NCBI RefSeq assembly: GCF_004116385.1
Contig: NZ_PEIB01000036.1
Span: 1-52,439, forward strand
DNA length: 52,439 nucleotides
From: Veronia nyctiphanis
Lineage (GTDB): Bacteria > Pseudomonadota > Gammaproteobacteria > Enterobacterales > Vibrionaceae
Direction: 5' to 3'
The notes below the pieces were generated by a model. That model saw nothing but the letters and a program-made list of their open reading frames with translations. It was not told the origin of the DNA and did no database searches. The first letter of the stretch is position 1, and each line of letters starts with the position of its first letter. This document shows, piece after piece, positions 26,643 through 35,659 of the stretch. The position numbers were made by a program, and so were the translations under genes.

Positions 26643-27644
26643 ATGACATTCAATAAATACCGGGCAGCATGGTTAGTCGGAACAATGACCATGCTGCTCG
26701 CTTTCATTTTGAATTTGCAGTTTGGTTCGGTGCCTTTGTCTTTCGCTGAAGTATTGGCTGGCCTTCGTGCTTTTGGTGAGGATGAGATGAATATGACCAG
26801 CCGGATATTGCTCGATTTGAGGCTGCCCAGAGCTCTTCTGGCAGTGATCGCAGGTGCAGGACTAGCCATGGTCGGGGCGTTACTCCAAACCTCTACCCGT
26901 AATGACTTAGCTGACCCTTTTCTTTTTGGGTTGTCTTCCGGCGCGTCTGCTGGCGCAGTGCTCATTATCACCCAACTTGGTGATGCGCTTGGCGTGTGGT
27001 CACTTCCTCTGGCTGCGTTCACTGGTGGTATTGTCTCCGCTGCCGCCGTACTTATTCTGTTCTCAATGCAAAAAAGGCAAGGCGATAACAATCTTGTGTT
27101 GTGCGGTTTGGCCATTTCATTTTTGTTCGGTGCAATCACCAGCTTCCTGATTTATTCGGGGGATCAGCGAGCGGCAAGTTCGATCTTATTTTGGACGATG
27201 GGTGGGCTCGGGCTGGCAAGATGGGATAACCTGATGTTTGCCGCCATTGGGCTACTCTGTCTCGTCATTTTGATCCTCAAACGTTATCGTGAACTTGACA
27301 CCTTGTTAGTCAGTGAACAGACAACCCACTCGCTGGGTATTAATGTTCACAGGCTTCAAAGTGAGATATTCCTCTGTTGTGCGTTTTGCACAGCCTCCAT
27401 CGTGTCTCTCACGGGTGTGGTGGGCTTTATTGGTTTGATGGTGCCCCATTTGGTTCGCCCATTTTCAGGTATGACGCACAAGCGAGCGTTGCCATTGATT
27501 GCGTTATGGGGGGCCGTTATCTTGCTTTTCGGTGATTTGGTGAGCCGGACCGTACTCGCGCCACAAGAGCTGCCAGTAGGTATCGTTACTGCGGCACTTG
27601 GTGGCATGTTTGTGTTGTATCTTGTATCTCGCAAAAAAGTGTAG
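26643..27644 (+). CDS. FecCD/BtuC-family ABC permease
   Basis: This 333-aa permease has eight to ten membrane helices. It carries the family signatures LDLRLPRALLAVIAGAGLAM, GALLQTSTRNDLADPFLFG with LSSGASAGA, and a late GVVGFIGLMVPHLVRPFSG followed by ELPVGIVTAALGG. FecCD permeases form homodimers and pass iron-siderophores, haem, cobalamin or other metal chelates. It lies 23 bases after the binding protein in the same operon. Its frame is intact, which supports the view that the breaks in its two neighbours are errors. No TonB-dependent receptor is in the window. Confidence 0.92.
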   Translation: MTFNKYRAAWLVGTMTMLLAFILNLQFGSVPLSFAEVLAGLRAFGEDEMNMTSRILLDLRLPRALLAVIAGAGLAMVGALLQTSTRNDLADPFLFGLSSGASAGAVLIITQLGDALGVWSLPLAAFTGGIVSAAAVLILFSMQKRQGDNNLVLCGLAISFLFGAITSFLIYSGDQRAASSILFWTMGGLGLARWDNLMFAAIGLLCLVILILKRYRELDTLLVSEQTTHSLGINVHRLQSEIFLCCAFCTASIVSLTGVVGFIGLMVPHLVRPFSGMTHKRALPLIALWGAVILLFGDLVSRTVLAPQELPVGIVTAALGGMFVLYLVSRKKV

Positions 27645-27675
27645 CGTTTCAGATTAATTGTTCAGGATTAGCGAA

Positions 27676-28113
27676 ATGAAAGATGTAAAAGGTGTTTTCC
27701 GAAACCTTGAAAAAATGCTCCAAAAAGCCAGTTGGTTTGACGACGATTGGGAAATTTACAATCGTGGTGAGTACCTGCAGCTCTATAAATCAAACTGGTT
27801 TAACCACAACCAAGGTGGCGTTCACTTTGAAACATTTATCGAGGCGCCACAGATAAAACAGAAGTCGTTTCCTGTCTGTATGCATGCTGAGGAAGACTGT
27901 TCATCGCAGTCTGAATTCATTCGCCAATTCTTGGCGCTTGAGGGAGAGCGCATACAGAGCTGGAAAGGTTACAAGACGTTGGACAACAGTTATGGCATTT
28001 GCCAGCGAACACTGCCATTGAACTTCAAAAGCCTTGAACAACGCCTATTCGAGGAGTTAAATCGTTTACGACAGCTTGAAGCAAGCGTTGGTGAAGTACT
28101 CGGAAATCTTTGA
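27676..28113 (+). CDS. Conserved-looking protein of unknown function in the Zur-type operon
   Basis: This 145-aa soluble protein has no signal peptide. It is rich in aromatics and charged residues (ASWFDDDWEIYNRGEYLQLYKSN, then NHNQGGVHFETFIEAPQIKQ) and has a possible metal-ligand cluster CMHAEEDC in the middle. I recognise no domain. The ATG at 27676 follows an AGGA about ten bases upstream; a TTG at 27658 is an alternative. It begins 31 bases after the permease stop, so it is probably in the same transcript. A link to zinc handling is suggested only by position. Confidence 0.75.
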   Translation: MKDVKGVFRNLEKMLQKASWFDDDWEIYNRGEYLQLYKSNWFNHNQGGVHFETFIEAPQIKQKSFPVCMHAEEDCSSQSEFIRQFLALEGERIQSWKGYKTLDNSYGICQRTLPLNFKSLEQRLFEELNRLRQLEASVGEVLGNL

Positions 28114-28156
28114 GCATCACTTTTATGAGAGTGTGTATTGTTGTGAGGTCAATGAG

Positions 28157-28342
28157 ATGAAAAAGCAAAAAAGCCCCTGTATCGACCAGTGTAACTTTTC
28201 AGGGCCAAAGGGCTGGTGTTTGGGCTGTGGTAGAACGCGCGATGAATGTCAGCAGTGGCGTTCAATGAAACCCTTTGCGATTAATGCGCTCCAGAAAGAA
28301 CTCAAAAAACGGCTGTCAAAAATAAACGCCGTTGCAAAATAG
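28157..28342 (+). CDS. DUF1289 family cysteine-rich small protein
   Basis: This 61-aa protein shows the DUF1289 pattern: SPCIDQCNFSGPKGWCLGCGRTRDEC, then W and a basic tail. Four or five cysteines in CxxxC...CxxC spacing suggest a bound metal, probably zinc or iron-sulfur; no activity is known for the family. The ATG at 28157 follows GTGAGG. It lies 43 bases after the preceding gene and could be the last gene of the Zur-type operon. An in-frame upstream TTG would overlap the previous gene and is less likely. Confidence 0.85.
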   Translation: MKKQKSPCIDQCNFSGPKGWCLGCGRTRDECQQWRSMKPFAINALQKELKKRLSKINAVAK

Positions 28343-28771
28343 GCTATCAGTGCAGGCCCTGACTGTTTACACCATTATTTATATCTAATTTATACTCGGC
28401 AGGGGTGACAAGAGCATCAAGATTATTATTTAAATTAATGAAATATTTCATATAAAGTGCCTTTTTCTGTATGTGTTATCCGTATTTTTTCTTTTCATTA
28501 AATATGAACCCATGCACTGTTAACACTATTTACTACTTCTTTTCTTAAGATTTACATATGAATGCATTTACGTATGTCTCTCTTCTTTAACCTGAAAATA
28601 ATTTATTAAATTTATTTTTTATATTCATGGTCTTATGATGGTTAAATTAAGTGCGCATGTGTTTTTCCTACTCCTAAGGTTTTGCACTTTCAAATTTATC
28701 TCCTACCTTTAGTGTTAATGCTCTATATGAGTATTTTAAAAATGGGAATATCCACTTCAGGAAGAAATATA
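28343..28771. other. AT-rich leader region upstream of module copy 1
   Basis: About 430 bp without a credible gene. It is strongly AT-rich with many T-runs. TATTTCATATAA at 28445 recurs at 31497, about 330 bp before each module A start, perhaps a remnant of the duplicated upstream region. The ribosome site AGGAAG lies just before the gene. Confidence 0.4.
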
Positions 28772-29906
28772 ATGACAGCCATAGAAAAACAAGGCATCGT
28801 AAATGCTTCAGAGCAACATAATGATATCAAGACGGATATTGTTGAGGAGTTTTTTGACTTCTTTAAAGCAAGAGGTCAAATAACGGACCCTGAACTTATA
28901 AAAGATATATTAAAGAATGACTTATATTTTTATGATTCGGACCTCATCATGTCAGAATTTTCTGATGTTTTCTTTGCGCCACAAAGCCTAGACCCTATGC
29001 TGGACAAGATGTCGCAGGGACTTTATGAAAAACACCCCGCTGTTATTGAATTTCTTTCCACCGCTATAGATCAGGGCTTGATTGTTAGAAATGAAAGTAT
29101 GCATAGCATCGTAGTACGCATGATGCACTACTGCTTTATTCTCGATAAAACAACAGAGAAACAATTCAACGATTACCAGTGGTCAGAAAAGCTATTTGCC
29201 TATTTTCATCCTATGAGAGAAAAAAAAGGGATAAAAAAAGGCGTATTGCGTTCCCTAATATCTTCTTATCGTATTTCAGGTAGGTGGTTTGTCGCTGTGA
29301 AAATTGCCAGTATGGAACTGGTGTCACTGAGATACTTAAAACGAATGCATAAAAAGAATTTTAAACCCGGGAGTCTACTTGATAGGTTAAACCAGAAATT
29401 TTGGATAGCGACACTAAACCTAAATATTTATGAAGCCACCCTTCAAGACTTTTTTACAAAGCAGCTTGGTAACTCAGAAGCGGGTTTTATTCTTACCTGC
29501 ACAAATACCGATCGTGTTTCGGATGATGGTCAAATTTTATATCACCACACGCAAGGTTGGGCTAGTCTCTATCAGACATGGAATTTGTGTTTTATCACCG
29601 GTGATTTACCGCATCTTGATTTGATGTATCCGAAACTGTTAATCCCGATCGTGCAAATGCTTGCGGTGATAACTATATTCATGCCCGCGCTATTTGCCTT
29701 ACAATCACGTTTAGCCTAATGACACTTCGAATTGCAAATAACCAGCCGAGTGCATTCGATATTACAAACAAAACGGAGTTGTGCAATTTGTGGGGCGAAA
29801 TCAACCGTAAATATGCCGAGAATTGCTTGCCAGTGAGGAGCTGAAGGGGCGTAAAACCATGGGTTGGTTTAAACGCATGATCTACAAGAAAGTCTACCTG
29901 AAATAA
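28772..29906 (+). CDS. Module protein A, copy 1 (unknown function, frame interrupted twice)
   Basis: This is the paralog of the gene at 31835. It opens MTAIEKQGIVNASE and shares VEEFFDFFKARGQITDPELI, CFILDKTTEKQ, DYQWSEKLF, GIKKGVLRSLISSYRISGRWFVA, NLNIYEATLQD and CFITGDLPHLDLMYPKLLIP. The frame then breaks near 29653 and again at 29816. Adding one G and one C gives exactly 378 residues, the same as the intact copy, with the same end (GWFKRMIYKKVYLK). It is a soluble, mostly helical protein without signal peptide; I recognise no family. It precedes membrane protein B by 38 bases. The start has the ribosome site AGGAAG. Confidence 0.82.
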
Positions 29907-29944
29907 GCTTTCGAAAGTTCCACAAGTAGGTTAAGGATACTGTT

Positions 29945-31435
29945 GTGTTAAAGAACGTAAAACTGTTTATGCTGACTGGGGTCATGATATTTTTACTGAT
30001 TTTCAGCTTTATTGCTGCGAAGACGGGGTGGAATTTCATTCAGCTTAAAGATCCCTCAACAGCGCATCAAATTTTGGAAGCTCAAGGTAAAAGTGGTAAC
30101 GAGGATTTTGATTATGCGCCTGTAGAGGAAGAGTTGGTTAACCCCACTTTTTTCAGCCTGATGAGAGAACTGTCAGACCCTGAATATGCCTACGGTGAGG
30201 AAAGCTATCTTGAGGCTTATGCGGGTCACGATGCTCGTTCTGAGTTTCAAAAGAAAAACTTCGGACTCCATATGATTGCGGGTTCGGCATGTTTAATCAC
30301 CGGCTTTTTTCAATTCTGGCCAGCTTTTCGACGAAAGAATAGGAAAATCCACCGGGTGATGGGCGTGTTGTATGTTATCAGTGCATTTACGCTGGGTATT
30401 AGCTCCTGGATATATCTTGGTAATGCGGGTTTTGAAACCACATTTGACTCATTGGCGGGGAATTGGGCGCTATATATACTTTCATCGACTGAAATGCTCG
30501 CTATTTGTATCGCTGGTTTCTTCCTTCTCAGGCGCCAATATGCTGCGCATATGGGGTGGATGGCGATCAGTCTTGGCGCGTTTCTTACCGCACCATGGCA
30601 GCGTTACGATTGGCTAATGTTGTCTTGGCTGGATACAGGACAGACGTTTGCCATGATAAATGGTGTGGTAAACACTGTCCTATTTACACAAGGCTATTTC
30701 ACGGCGTATTGGGTGATGGTAATGAACAGACAGTCCTCGCCGTTGAACAAGACGTATAATTTTGAAGGCTTTTCTCTATTCGCTAAAACGTCTGTTTTTA
30801 GTGTTACAGCGATAGCAGTGATCGCTACATTTGTGTTTTACATTGGCTCAAACGGTATTTATGGCTCTGAGTTAGTAGGTCAATCGATTAACTTCGACCT
30901 TTGGGATAGAGAGCAGCAGATTATATTGGCTGACTTTTCATTTCTATACCCACTGTTTATTACGTTGACCTTGGTAATGACTACCTTGAGTGCATACATG
31001 ATGCTCAACTACCGTTTACACGATGGACTGGCGTATTTATTAGGTGGTGTGGCTATTGTCATTGGCCTCATTGAACTCAATTGGGGCGTTAAAATTGGCT
31101 ATCCAACGCAGTACTTGAGCTCAGGTGGCAGCCATTACATTGGGTGGAGCTTTTTACATATTGTCTTTGGTATCTTATTGATCGCAGGTAGATACCTTCG
31201 TTGGAATCTGCTTCAAGTTGAGTGGACGATGATTCTGTGGGTGCTTTCGTTATCTATGGCGAGCTTGCCCTTGATAGCATCGGTCTCAAGCCTTTTTGAA
31301 GTCTTCCCTAAGATTTATGTTGATGGAGGTCAGTCAGCTATCCTCATTGTTGGCGGTATTATGCAAGGCCTTGTCATCATTGCTATAGCGGTAGCAACAC
31401 ATGGACCAGCGACGAAAGCACGAAATGTTCATTGA
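29945..31435 (+). CDS. Module protein B, copy 1: DUF2306-like polytopic membrane protein
   Basis: This 496-aa inner-membrane protein has about 11-12 helices. After the first helix comes a soluble loop (residues about 30-95, acidic, with PEYAYGEESYLEAYAGHDAR). Then follows a DUF2306-like region: LHMIAGSACLITGFFQFWPAFRR, KIHRVMGVLYV, with histidines that in related proteins may bind haem or metal. The second half repeats a histidine/glycine pattern (GGSHYIGWSFLHIVFG). It starts at GTG 29945 behind AAGGATACTGTT; the intact alignment with copy 2 fixes this start. Function is unknown. It is followed by its own terminator. Confidence 0.82.
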   Translation: MLKNVKLFMLTGVMIFLLIFSFIAAKTGWNFIQLKDPSTAHQILEAQGKSGNEDFDYAPVEEELVNPTFFSLMRELSDPEYAYGEESYLEAYAGHDARSEFQKKNFGLHMIAGSACLITGFFQFWPAFRRKNRKIHRVMGVLYVISAFTLGISSWIYLGNAGFETTFDSLAGNWALYILSSTEMLAICIAGFFLLRRQYAAHMGWMAISLGAFLTAPWQRYDWLMLSWLDTGQTFAMINGVVNTVLFTQGYFTAYWVMVMNRQSSPLNKTYNFEGFSLFAKTSVFSVTAIAVIATFVFYIGSNGIYGSELVGQSINFDLWDREQQIILADFSFLYPLFITLTLVMTTLSAYMMLNYRLHDGLAYLLGGVAIVIGLIELNWGVKIGYPTQYLSSGGSHYIGWSFLHIVFGILLIAGRYLRWNLLQVEWTMILWVLSLSMASLPLIASVSSLFEVFPKIYVDGGQSAILIVGGIMQGLVIIAIAVATHGPATKARNVH

Positions 31436-31451
31436 ACCAATGAGATTGACT

Positions 31452-31474
31452 AGGCGGGATTACCCGCCTTTTTT
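31452..31474 (+). terminator. Intrinsic terminator of module copy 1
   Basis: Stem AGGCGGG/CCCGCCT with loop ATTA and a six-T run. It separates the two tandem modules transcriptionally. Confidence 0.93.
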
Positions 31475-31834
31475 CATTTCCAAATAAGAGCAATTATTTC
31501 ATATAAGGTCATCATTTTTGGGCCGGATGATTATTTATCTGGTCCGTGATTTCAATCAAAGACAATGTAAACCTCACTGGAAATTCACTCTGATTTATAT
31601 CTTTCATCGTCATTTATATGCAATCTGAATAATATTGAGGGCTTGATATGAAAATAAAAAAAGGAATATTAAATTACTATTTCAATTCATTAACTTAGGT
31701 AATTTTCCATCAACGTTTCTCGAAATTTAGACAGCTCTTGATTACTAATTACTCGCTCTGCCTTCTATAGTTAGAATTTATACTCTAAAAATCTGTTTCA
31801 AACACGGAAGATACCAATACCAAAAGGCATAGTA
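31475..31834. other. AT-rich leader region upstream of module copy 2
   Basis: About 360 bp, no credible gene. It must hold the promoter of copy 2, since a terminator closes copy 1. The two leaders share only short stretches. I see no named regulatory site. Confidence 0.4.
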
Positions 31835-32971
31835 ATGGCTACAGTAGAGACAAAAGATGTCACGGAAGATCAAGAGCTTAATGTTGGGAAAGCGAAAAAT
31901 ATCGTCGAAACGTTTTTCGATTTTTTTCAGGTTAGGGGACAAACGACAGATCCTGAACTCATCAAAGATATTCTGAAAAATGATCTGTTTTTTTATGAAT
32001 CAGAACTCATCATGTCAGAGTTTTCTGATACCTTTTTCACGCCACAACGCTTAGACCCTCTTTTAGACAGCGTATCTGAAGGCTTGTTTGATAAGCACCC
32101 TGCGGTTGTCGAATTTCTCTCTTCTGCTATTGAACAAGGGTTAATAGTTAAAAACCAGGAATCAGCCGAGATAGCGCGCCGGATACTTCATTGCTGCTTC
32201 ATCTTGGACAAGACAACCGAAAAACAGCTTCATGATTATCAATGGTCGGAAAAGCTTTTCGATTATTTCCATCCCGTGCGGGATAAGAAGGGCATCAAAA
32301 AAGGCGTACTTCGTTCATTGGTCACCTCATACCGTGTGTCAGGACGATGGTTTGTGGCAGCGAAAGTGGCGAGCCTTGAACTGGTCTCGTTGCGTTATTT
32401 AAAAAGAATGAGGAAGAAGAACTTTAAGCCGGGAAGCTTGAGCGACAAATTCAATCAGAAGCTATGGGTAGCTATGCTCAACCTCAATATTTACGAAGCC
32501 ACGCTTCAGGATTGGTTTTCAAAACAACCGGGTAACTCAGAAGCAGGTTTTATTCTCACCTGCACTAATGCTGAACGTGTGACCGATGATGGTCAAATCC
32601 TCTATCACAACACCCAACTCTGGGCCAGCCTCTATCACACGTGGAATCTTTGCTTTATTACCGGTGATTTACCGCACCTTGATTTGATGTACCCCAAGTT
32701 ATTGATCCCTGCAGTAGCGAATGCATCCGGTGATCACTACATCCATGCCCGCGCCATTATCCTGACGATTACATTCAGTTTGATGACGCTTCGCATTGCC
32801 AATAATCAACCGAGTGCGTTTGAAATACAAAACAAAGAAAAGCTGTGCAATTTGTGGGGAGAGATTAACCGCAAATATGCCCGCGAGTTGCTTGCCGTTG
32901 AGGAGAAAAAAGGCAGAAAGACAATGGGTTGGTTCAAGCGCATGATTTACAAAAAGGTCTATCTGAAATAG
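31835..32971 (+). CDS. Module protein A, copy 2 (unknown function)
   Basis: This intact 378-aa soluble protein has no signal peptide and no recognised domain. It is helix-rich with conserved aromatic and His residues: VETFFDFFQVRGQTTDPELI, LHCCFILDKTTEKQLHDYQW, YFHPVRDKKGIKKGVLRSL, EAGFILTCTNAERVTDDGQI, FITGDLPHLDLMYPKLLIP and a basic C-terminus (GWFKRMIYKKVYLK) that could touch the membrane. Copy 1 is similar along the whole length. It lies 50 bases before protein B, so A and B probably act together. It could be a novel enzyme or an adaptor; I cannot say which. Confidence 0.88.
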   Translation: MATVETKDVTEDQELNVGKAKNIVETFFDFFQVRGQTTDPELIKDILKNDLFFYESELIMSEFSDTFFTPQRLDPLLDSVSEGLFDKHPAVVEFLSSAIEQGLIVKNQESAEIARRILHCCFILDKTTEKQLHDYQWSEKLFDYFHPVRDKKGIKKGVLRSLVTSYRVSGRWFVAAKVASLELVSLRYLKRMRKKNFKPGSLSDKFNQKLWVAMLNLNIYEATLQDWFSKQPGNSEAGFILTCTNAERVTDDGQILYHNTQLWASLYHTWNLCFITGDLPHLDLMYPKLLIPAVANASGDHYIHARAIILTITFSLMTLRIANNQPSAFEIQNKEKLCNLWGEINRKYARELLAVEEKKGRKTMGWFKRMIYKKVYLK

Positions 32972-33021
32972 ACACATGCCAAGGAATAGTTGCTTTGAAC
33001 GAATAGGTAAGGAATGGAGTT

Positions 33022-34511
33022 TTGTTGAAGAATATAAAGATATTGATGTTGACCGGAATAATGGCATTCATGCTGGTTTTCGGGTTTATTGCATCCATGA
33101 CGGGGTTGAATTTCATTCAACTCAAAGATGCGTCTAGCGCACATCTAGTGTTAGCGGAAAAAGGCAATAAAAATGCTGAGGGCTTTGATTATGAACCCGT
33201 TGAGGAAGAGTTAGCAAACCCGACATATTTTAATCTGTTGAGAGAGGCTTCTGATCCTGAATATGCCTATGGAGATGGAAGTTATCTTGATGCGTATTCT
33301 GCTCACGACGAACGCTCGAACTTTGAAAAGAAGAACTTTGGCATCCATATGATTGCAGGCTCTGCATGCCTGATCCTTGCAGTTTTCCAATTTTGGCCAT
33401 CATTCAGACGCAAGCACAAAAAAATCCACCGCGTAATGGGTGTGCTCTACGTTACTGCTGCTTTTACGCTCGGTATTAATGTTTGGATATTTCTGGTTAA
33501 CGCGGGTGTTGAGACCACATGGGATCAACTGGTTGGAAATTGGGGACTCTACATTCTCTCCTCGACAGAAATGTTGGCGATATGTATTGCGGGTTTCTTT
33601 CTACTCAAACGCCAATATGGTGCACACATGGGGTGGATGGCGGTAAGTCTTGGTTCATTTCTCACTGCGCCATGGCAGCGTTATGACTGGTTGATGTTGG
33701 CTTGGCTAGACACAGGACAAACGTTTCAGGTGATTAACGGTGCGGTGGATACCGTGCTCTACACGCAAGCGTACTTTACTGCGTATTGGGTAATAGTGAT
33801 GAACAGACAGTCGTCACCGGAAAAACCTCGATTCAGTTTTGAAGGTCTTTCTTCCGGCGCCAGCAGATCGATATTGGGTGTGACCTTGCTTGCTGTGGTT
33901 ACCACGTTTGTTTTCTATACAGGTTCAAACGGGCTTTTTGACTCGGAGCTTGTTGGTCAATCGATGAACTTCTCGATGTTCGAAAAAGAACAACAGGTTT
34001 TATTCGGTGACAACACTTTCTTGTTTCCGTTGTTCATCATACTGGCGTTAGGAATGACTACCCTCAGTGCTTATATGCTTTTAAACTATCAACAGTATGA
34101 CGCAAAAGCTATTTACTCGGTGGTATCTGTATTGCTGTCGGTTTGATTGAACTGATGTGGGGCGCACAAATCGGCTATCCGACTGAGTTTATCTCTTCGG
34201 GAGGAAGTCATTATCTTGGTTGGGGTTTATTACACTGTATTTTCGGTGCACTGGTGATGGTAGCACACCATTTCCGCTGGGATATTCTCCAGGTTGAGTG
34301 GACGTTGATGACGTGGGTGCTTTCTCTATCTATGATGACATTGCCCTTGTTTGCATCGTTTTCGAGCATCTTCGGTGTTTTCCCTGAACTCTATGTCGAC
34401 GGGGGCCATTCTAACGTATTGTTGATTGGCGGTATCATGCAAGGGCTTTTCATCATTGCAATGGCCGTTGCGATTCATGGGCCTGCTACACAAGCCAGAA
34501 ATATTAGCTAG
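33022..34511 (+). CDS. Module protein B, copy 2: DUF2306-like membrane protein (frameshifted)
   Basis: This paralog of the gene at 29945 has the same topology and blocks (NFGIHMIAGSACLILAVFQF, then KIHRVMGVLYV, then GGSHYLGWGLLHCIFGALVM). The frame breaks at the GG at 34119-34120. Adding one G restores YSGGICIAVGLIELMWGAQIG and a total of 496 residues, identical in length to copy 1. It begins at TTG 33022, aligned exactly with the GTG of copy 1, and follows GGAATGGAG. It should form the membrane half of the A-B module. Confidence 0.82.
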
Positions 34512-34525
34512 CGCTTGTATTTGTT

Positions 34526-34561
34526 GGGCGATGGTGACTCATCGCCCTGTTATTATCTTTT
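34526..34561 (+). terminator. Intrinsic terminator of module copy 2
   Basis: Stem GGGCGATG/CATCGCCC with a 6-nt loop, followed by TGTTATTATCTTTT. It lies 14 bases after the B copy 2 stop. Confidence 0.8.
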
Positions 34562-34594
34562 CACCATTCTTTTCTCGCCATCCTCACGTTTTCC

Positions 34595-35446
34595 TTATCC
34601 AGCCTGCTTTCCGGTTTTTCGAATGGTGATTAAGTTACCTCCTACCATCAACGACGCGCCAATGAGAAGTGCGATTTCGAAGTTTTCTTGGTAGAAAAAT
34701 ACCCCAACGATCGCTATTAAAGGAAGCCGAAGAAAGTCCATTGTAACGACCATGGTGACCTCTGCGGTTAGCATGGCTTTGGTCATACAATAATGTGCTG
34801 AAAGTGCAGTAACACCAAGAATCACCAGCCACAACCAGTCTGTTCCCACAGGCGTTTGCCAATCACTTAACGAGAAAATAAATGCGATTGGGAGTTGTAT
34901 CAGACACATCATAAAAACGATCGTCAATGGGTGTTCAGTCTTCGAGAGAGACTTTGTTGTCGAGTGCGCAACGGCATAACAGATAGCGGCCCCCAGTACG
35001 ATTAACGATGCAGGATCAATGATCTCTATACCGGGTTGCACAATGATTGCCACGCCAAGCAATCCGAGCATGATGGAAATCCCTTTTTCTTTGGTCAACT
35101 TTTCGCCCAAAAAGACACTGGCAATAAGTGCAGTCCAGAGTGGGACTGTAAACTCAAGGGCGAAGACTTCAGCCAACGGTAAGAGGGCGATACCTTTAAA
35201 CCAACCGTATTGGCCGCCAAAATGAAACAGGTTACGAAGTACATGGCGAGCTGATTTATCAGAGCGTAAAAGATATGTTTGTTTCGTGAAGATAATTACC
35301 AGTGAGATAATGAGAAAGCCAACCAAACTCCGGTAAAACAAAATCTGAAAGGTATCCATTTGCTCACTGAGCTCTCTGCCCCCAATTGCCATCAGGCAAA
35401 ATGAGGTGAGGGCGCCGAGCATCCATAGTGAAGAAGATAAATTCAT
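34595..35446 (-). CDS. EamA/DMT-family transporter
   Basis: This 283-aa protein has ten hydrophobic helices in two EamA repeats. Marks are FQILFYRSLVGFLIISLVIIF, LLPLAEVFALEFTVPLWTALIASVFLGEKLTKEKG, and in the second half SLIVLGAAICYAVAHSTTK and AEVTMVVTMDFLRLPLIAIVGVFFYQE. Such transporters mostly export amino acids, purines or other metabolites; the substrate is unknown. I start at the ATG at 35446; an upstream ATG at 35509 would add 21 polar residues. It is divergent from the MetRS-like gene. Confidence 0.88.
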   Translation of the reverse strand: MNLSSSLWMLGALTSFCLMAIGGRELSEQMDTFQILFYRSLVGFLIISLVIIFTKQTYLLRSDKSARHVLRNLFHFGGQYGWFKGIALLPLAEVFALEFTVPLWTALIASVFLGEKLTKEKGISIMLGLLGVAIIVQPGIEIIDPASLIVLGAAICYAVAHSTTKSLSKTEHPLTIVFMMCLIQLPIAFIFSLSDWQTPVGTDWLWLVILGVTALSAHYCMTKAMLTAEVTMVVTMDFLRLPLIAIVGVFFYQENFEIALLIGASLMVGGNLITIRKTGKQAG

Positions 35447-35659
35447 ATTTGTGAAAGTGCCATCCGTGTTGCCTTGTCTCGTAGAGACGTCCAGAGAAGT
35501 AGCATACACAGTAACGTTACCGACAACGAGCGTATCTAAGGGGCTGATCGCAAAATACGTTGAACCTGAGTTCGAACAGCCTTGTTATACGCCCTTTAGA
35601 CTGTTAGCGTAAAAATATGAACGAGATGATTTCTGCTTTTTCTTCAATGATGCGCATGC

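Noticed and set aside
26534-27634. Long antisense frames across the permease and binding-protein genes.
   Set aside because: They mirror the hydrophobic codon pattern of the true genes and match no family; the plus-strand genes carry clear motifs.
24850-34511. Programmed ribosomal frameshifting to explain the split genes.
   Set aside because: There are no slippery heptamers or conserved stimulators, the shifts occur in many unrelated genes, and the intact paralogs are not shifted.
35485-35500. AGACGTCC near the exporter start as a MetJ met-box, which would fit the MetRS neighbour.
   Set aside because: Only one box is good; the adjacent 8-mers match four or fewer positions, and MetJ needs at least two tandem boxes.
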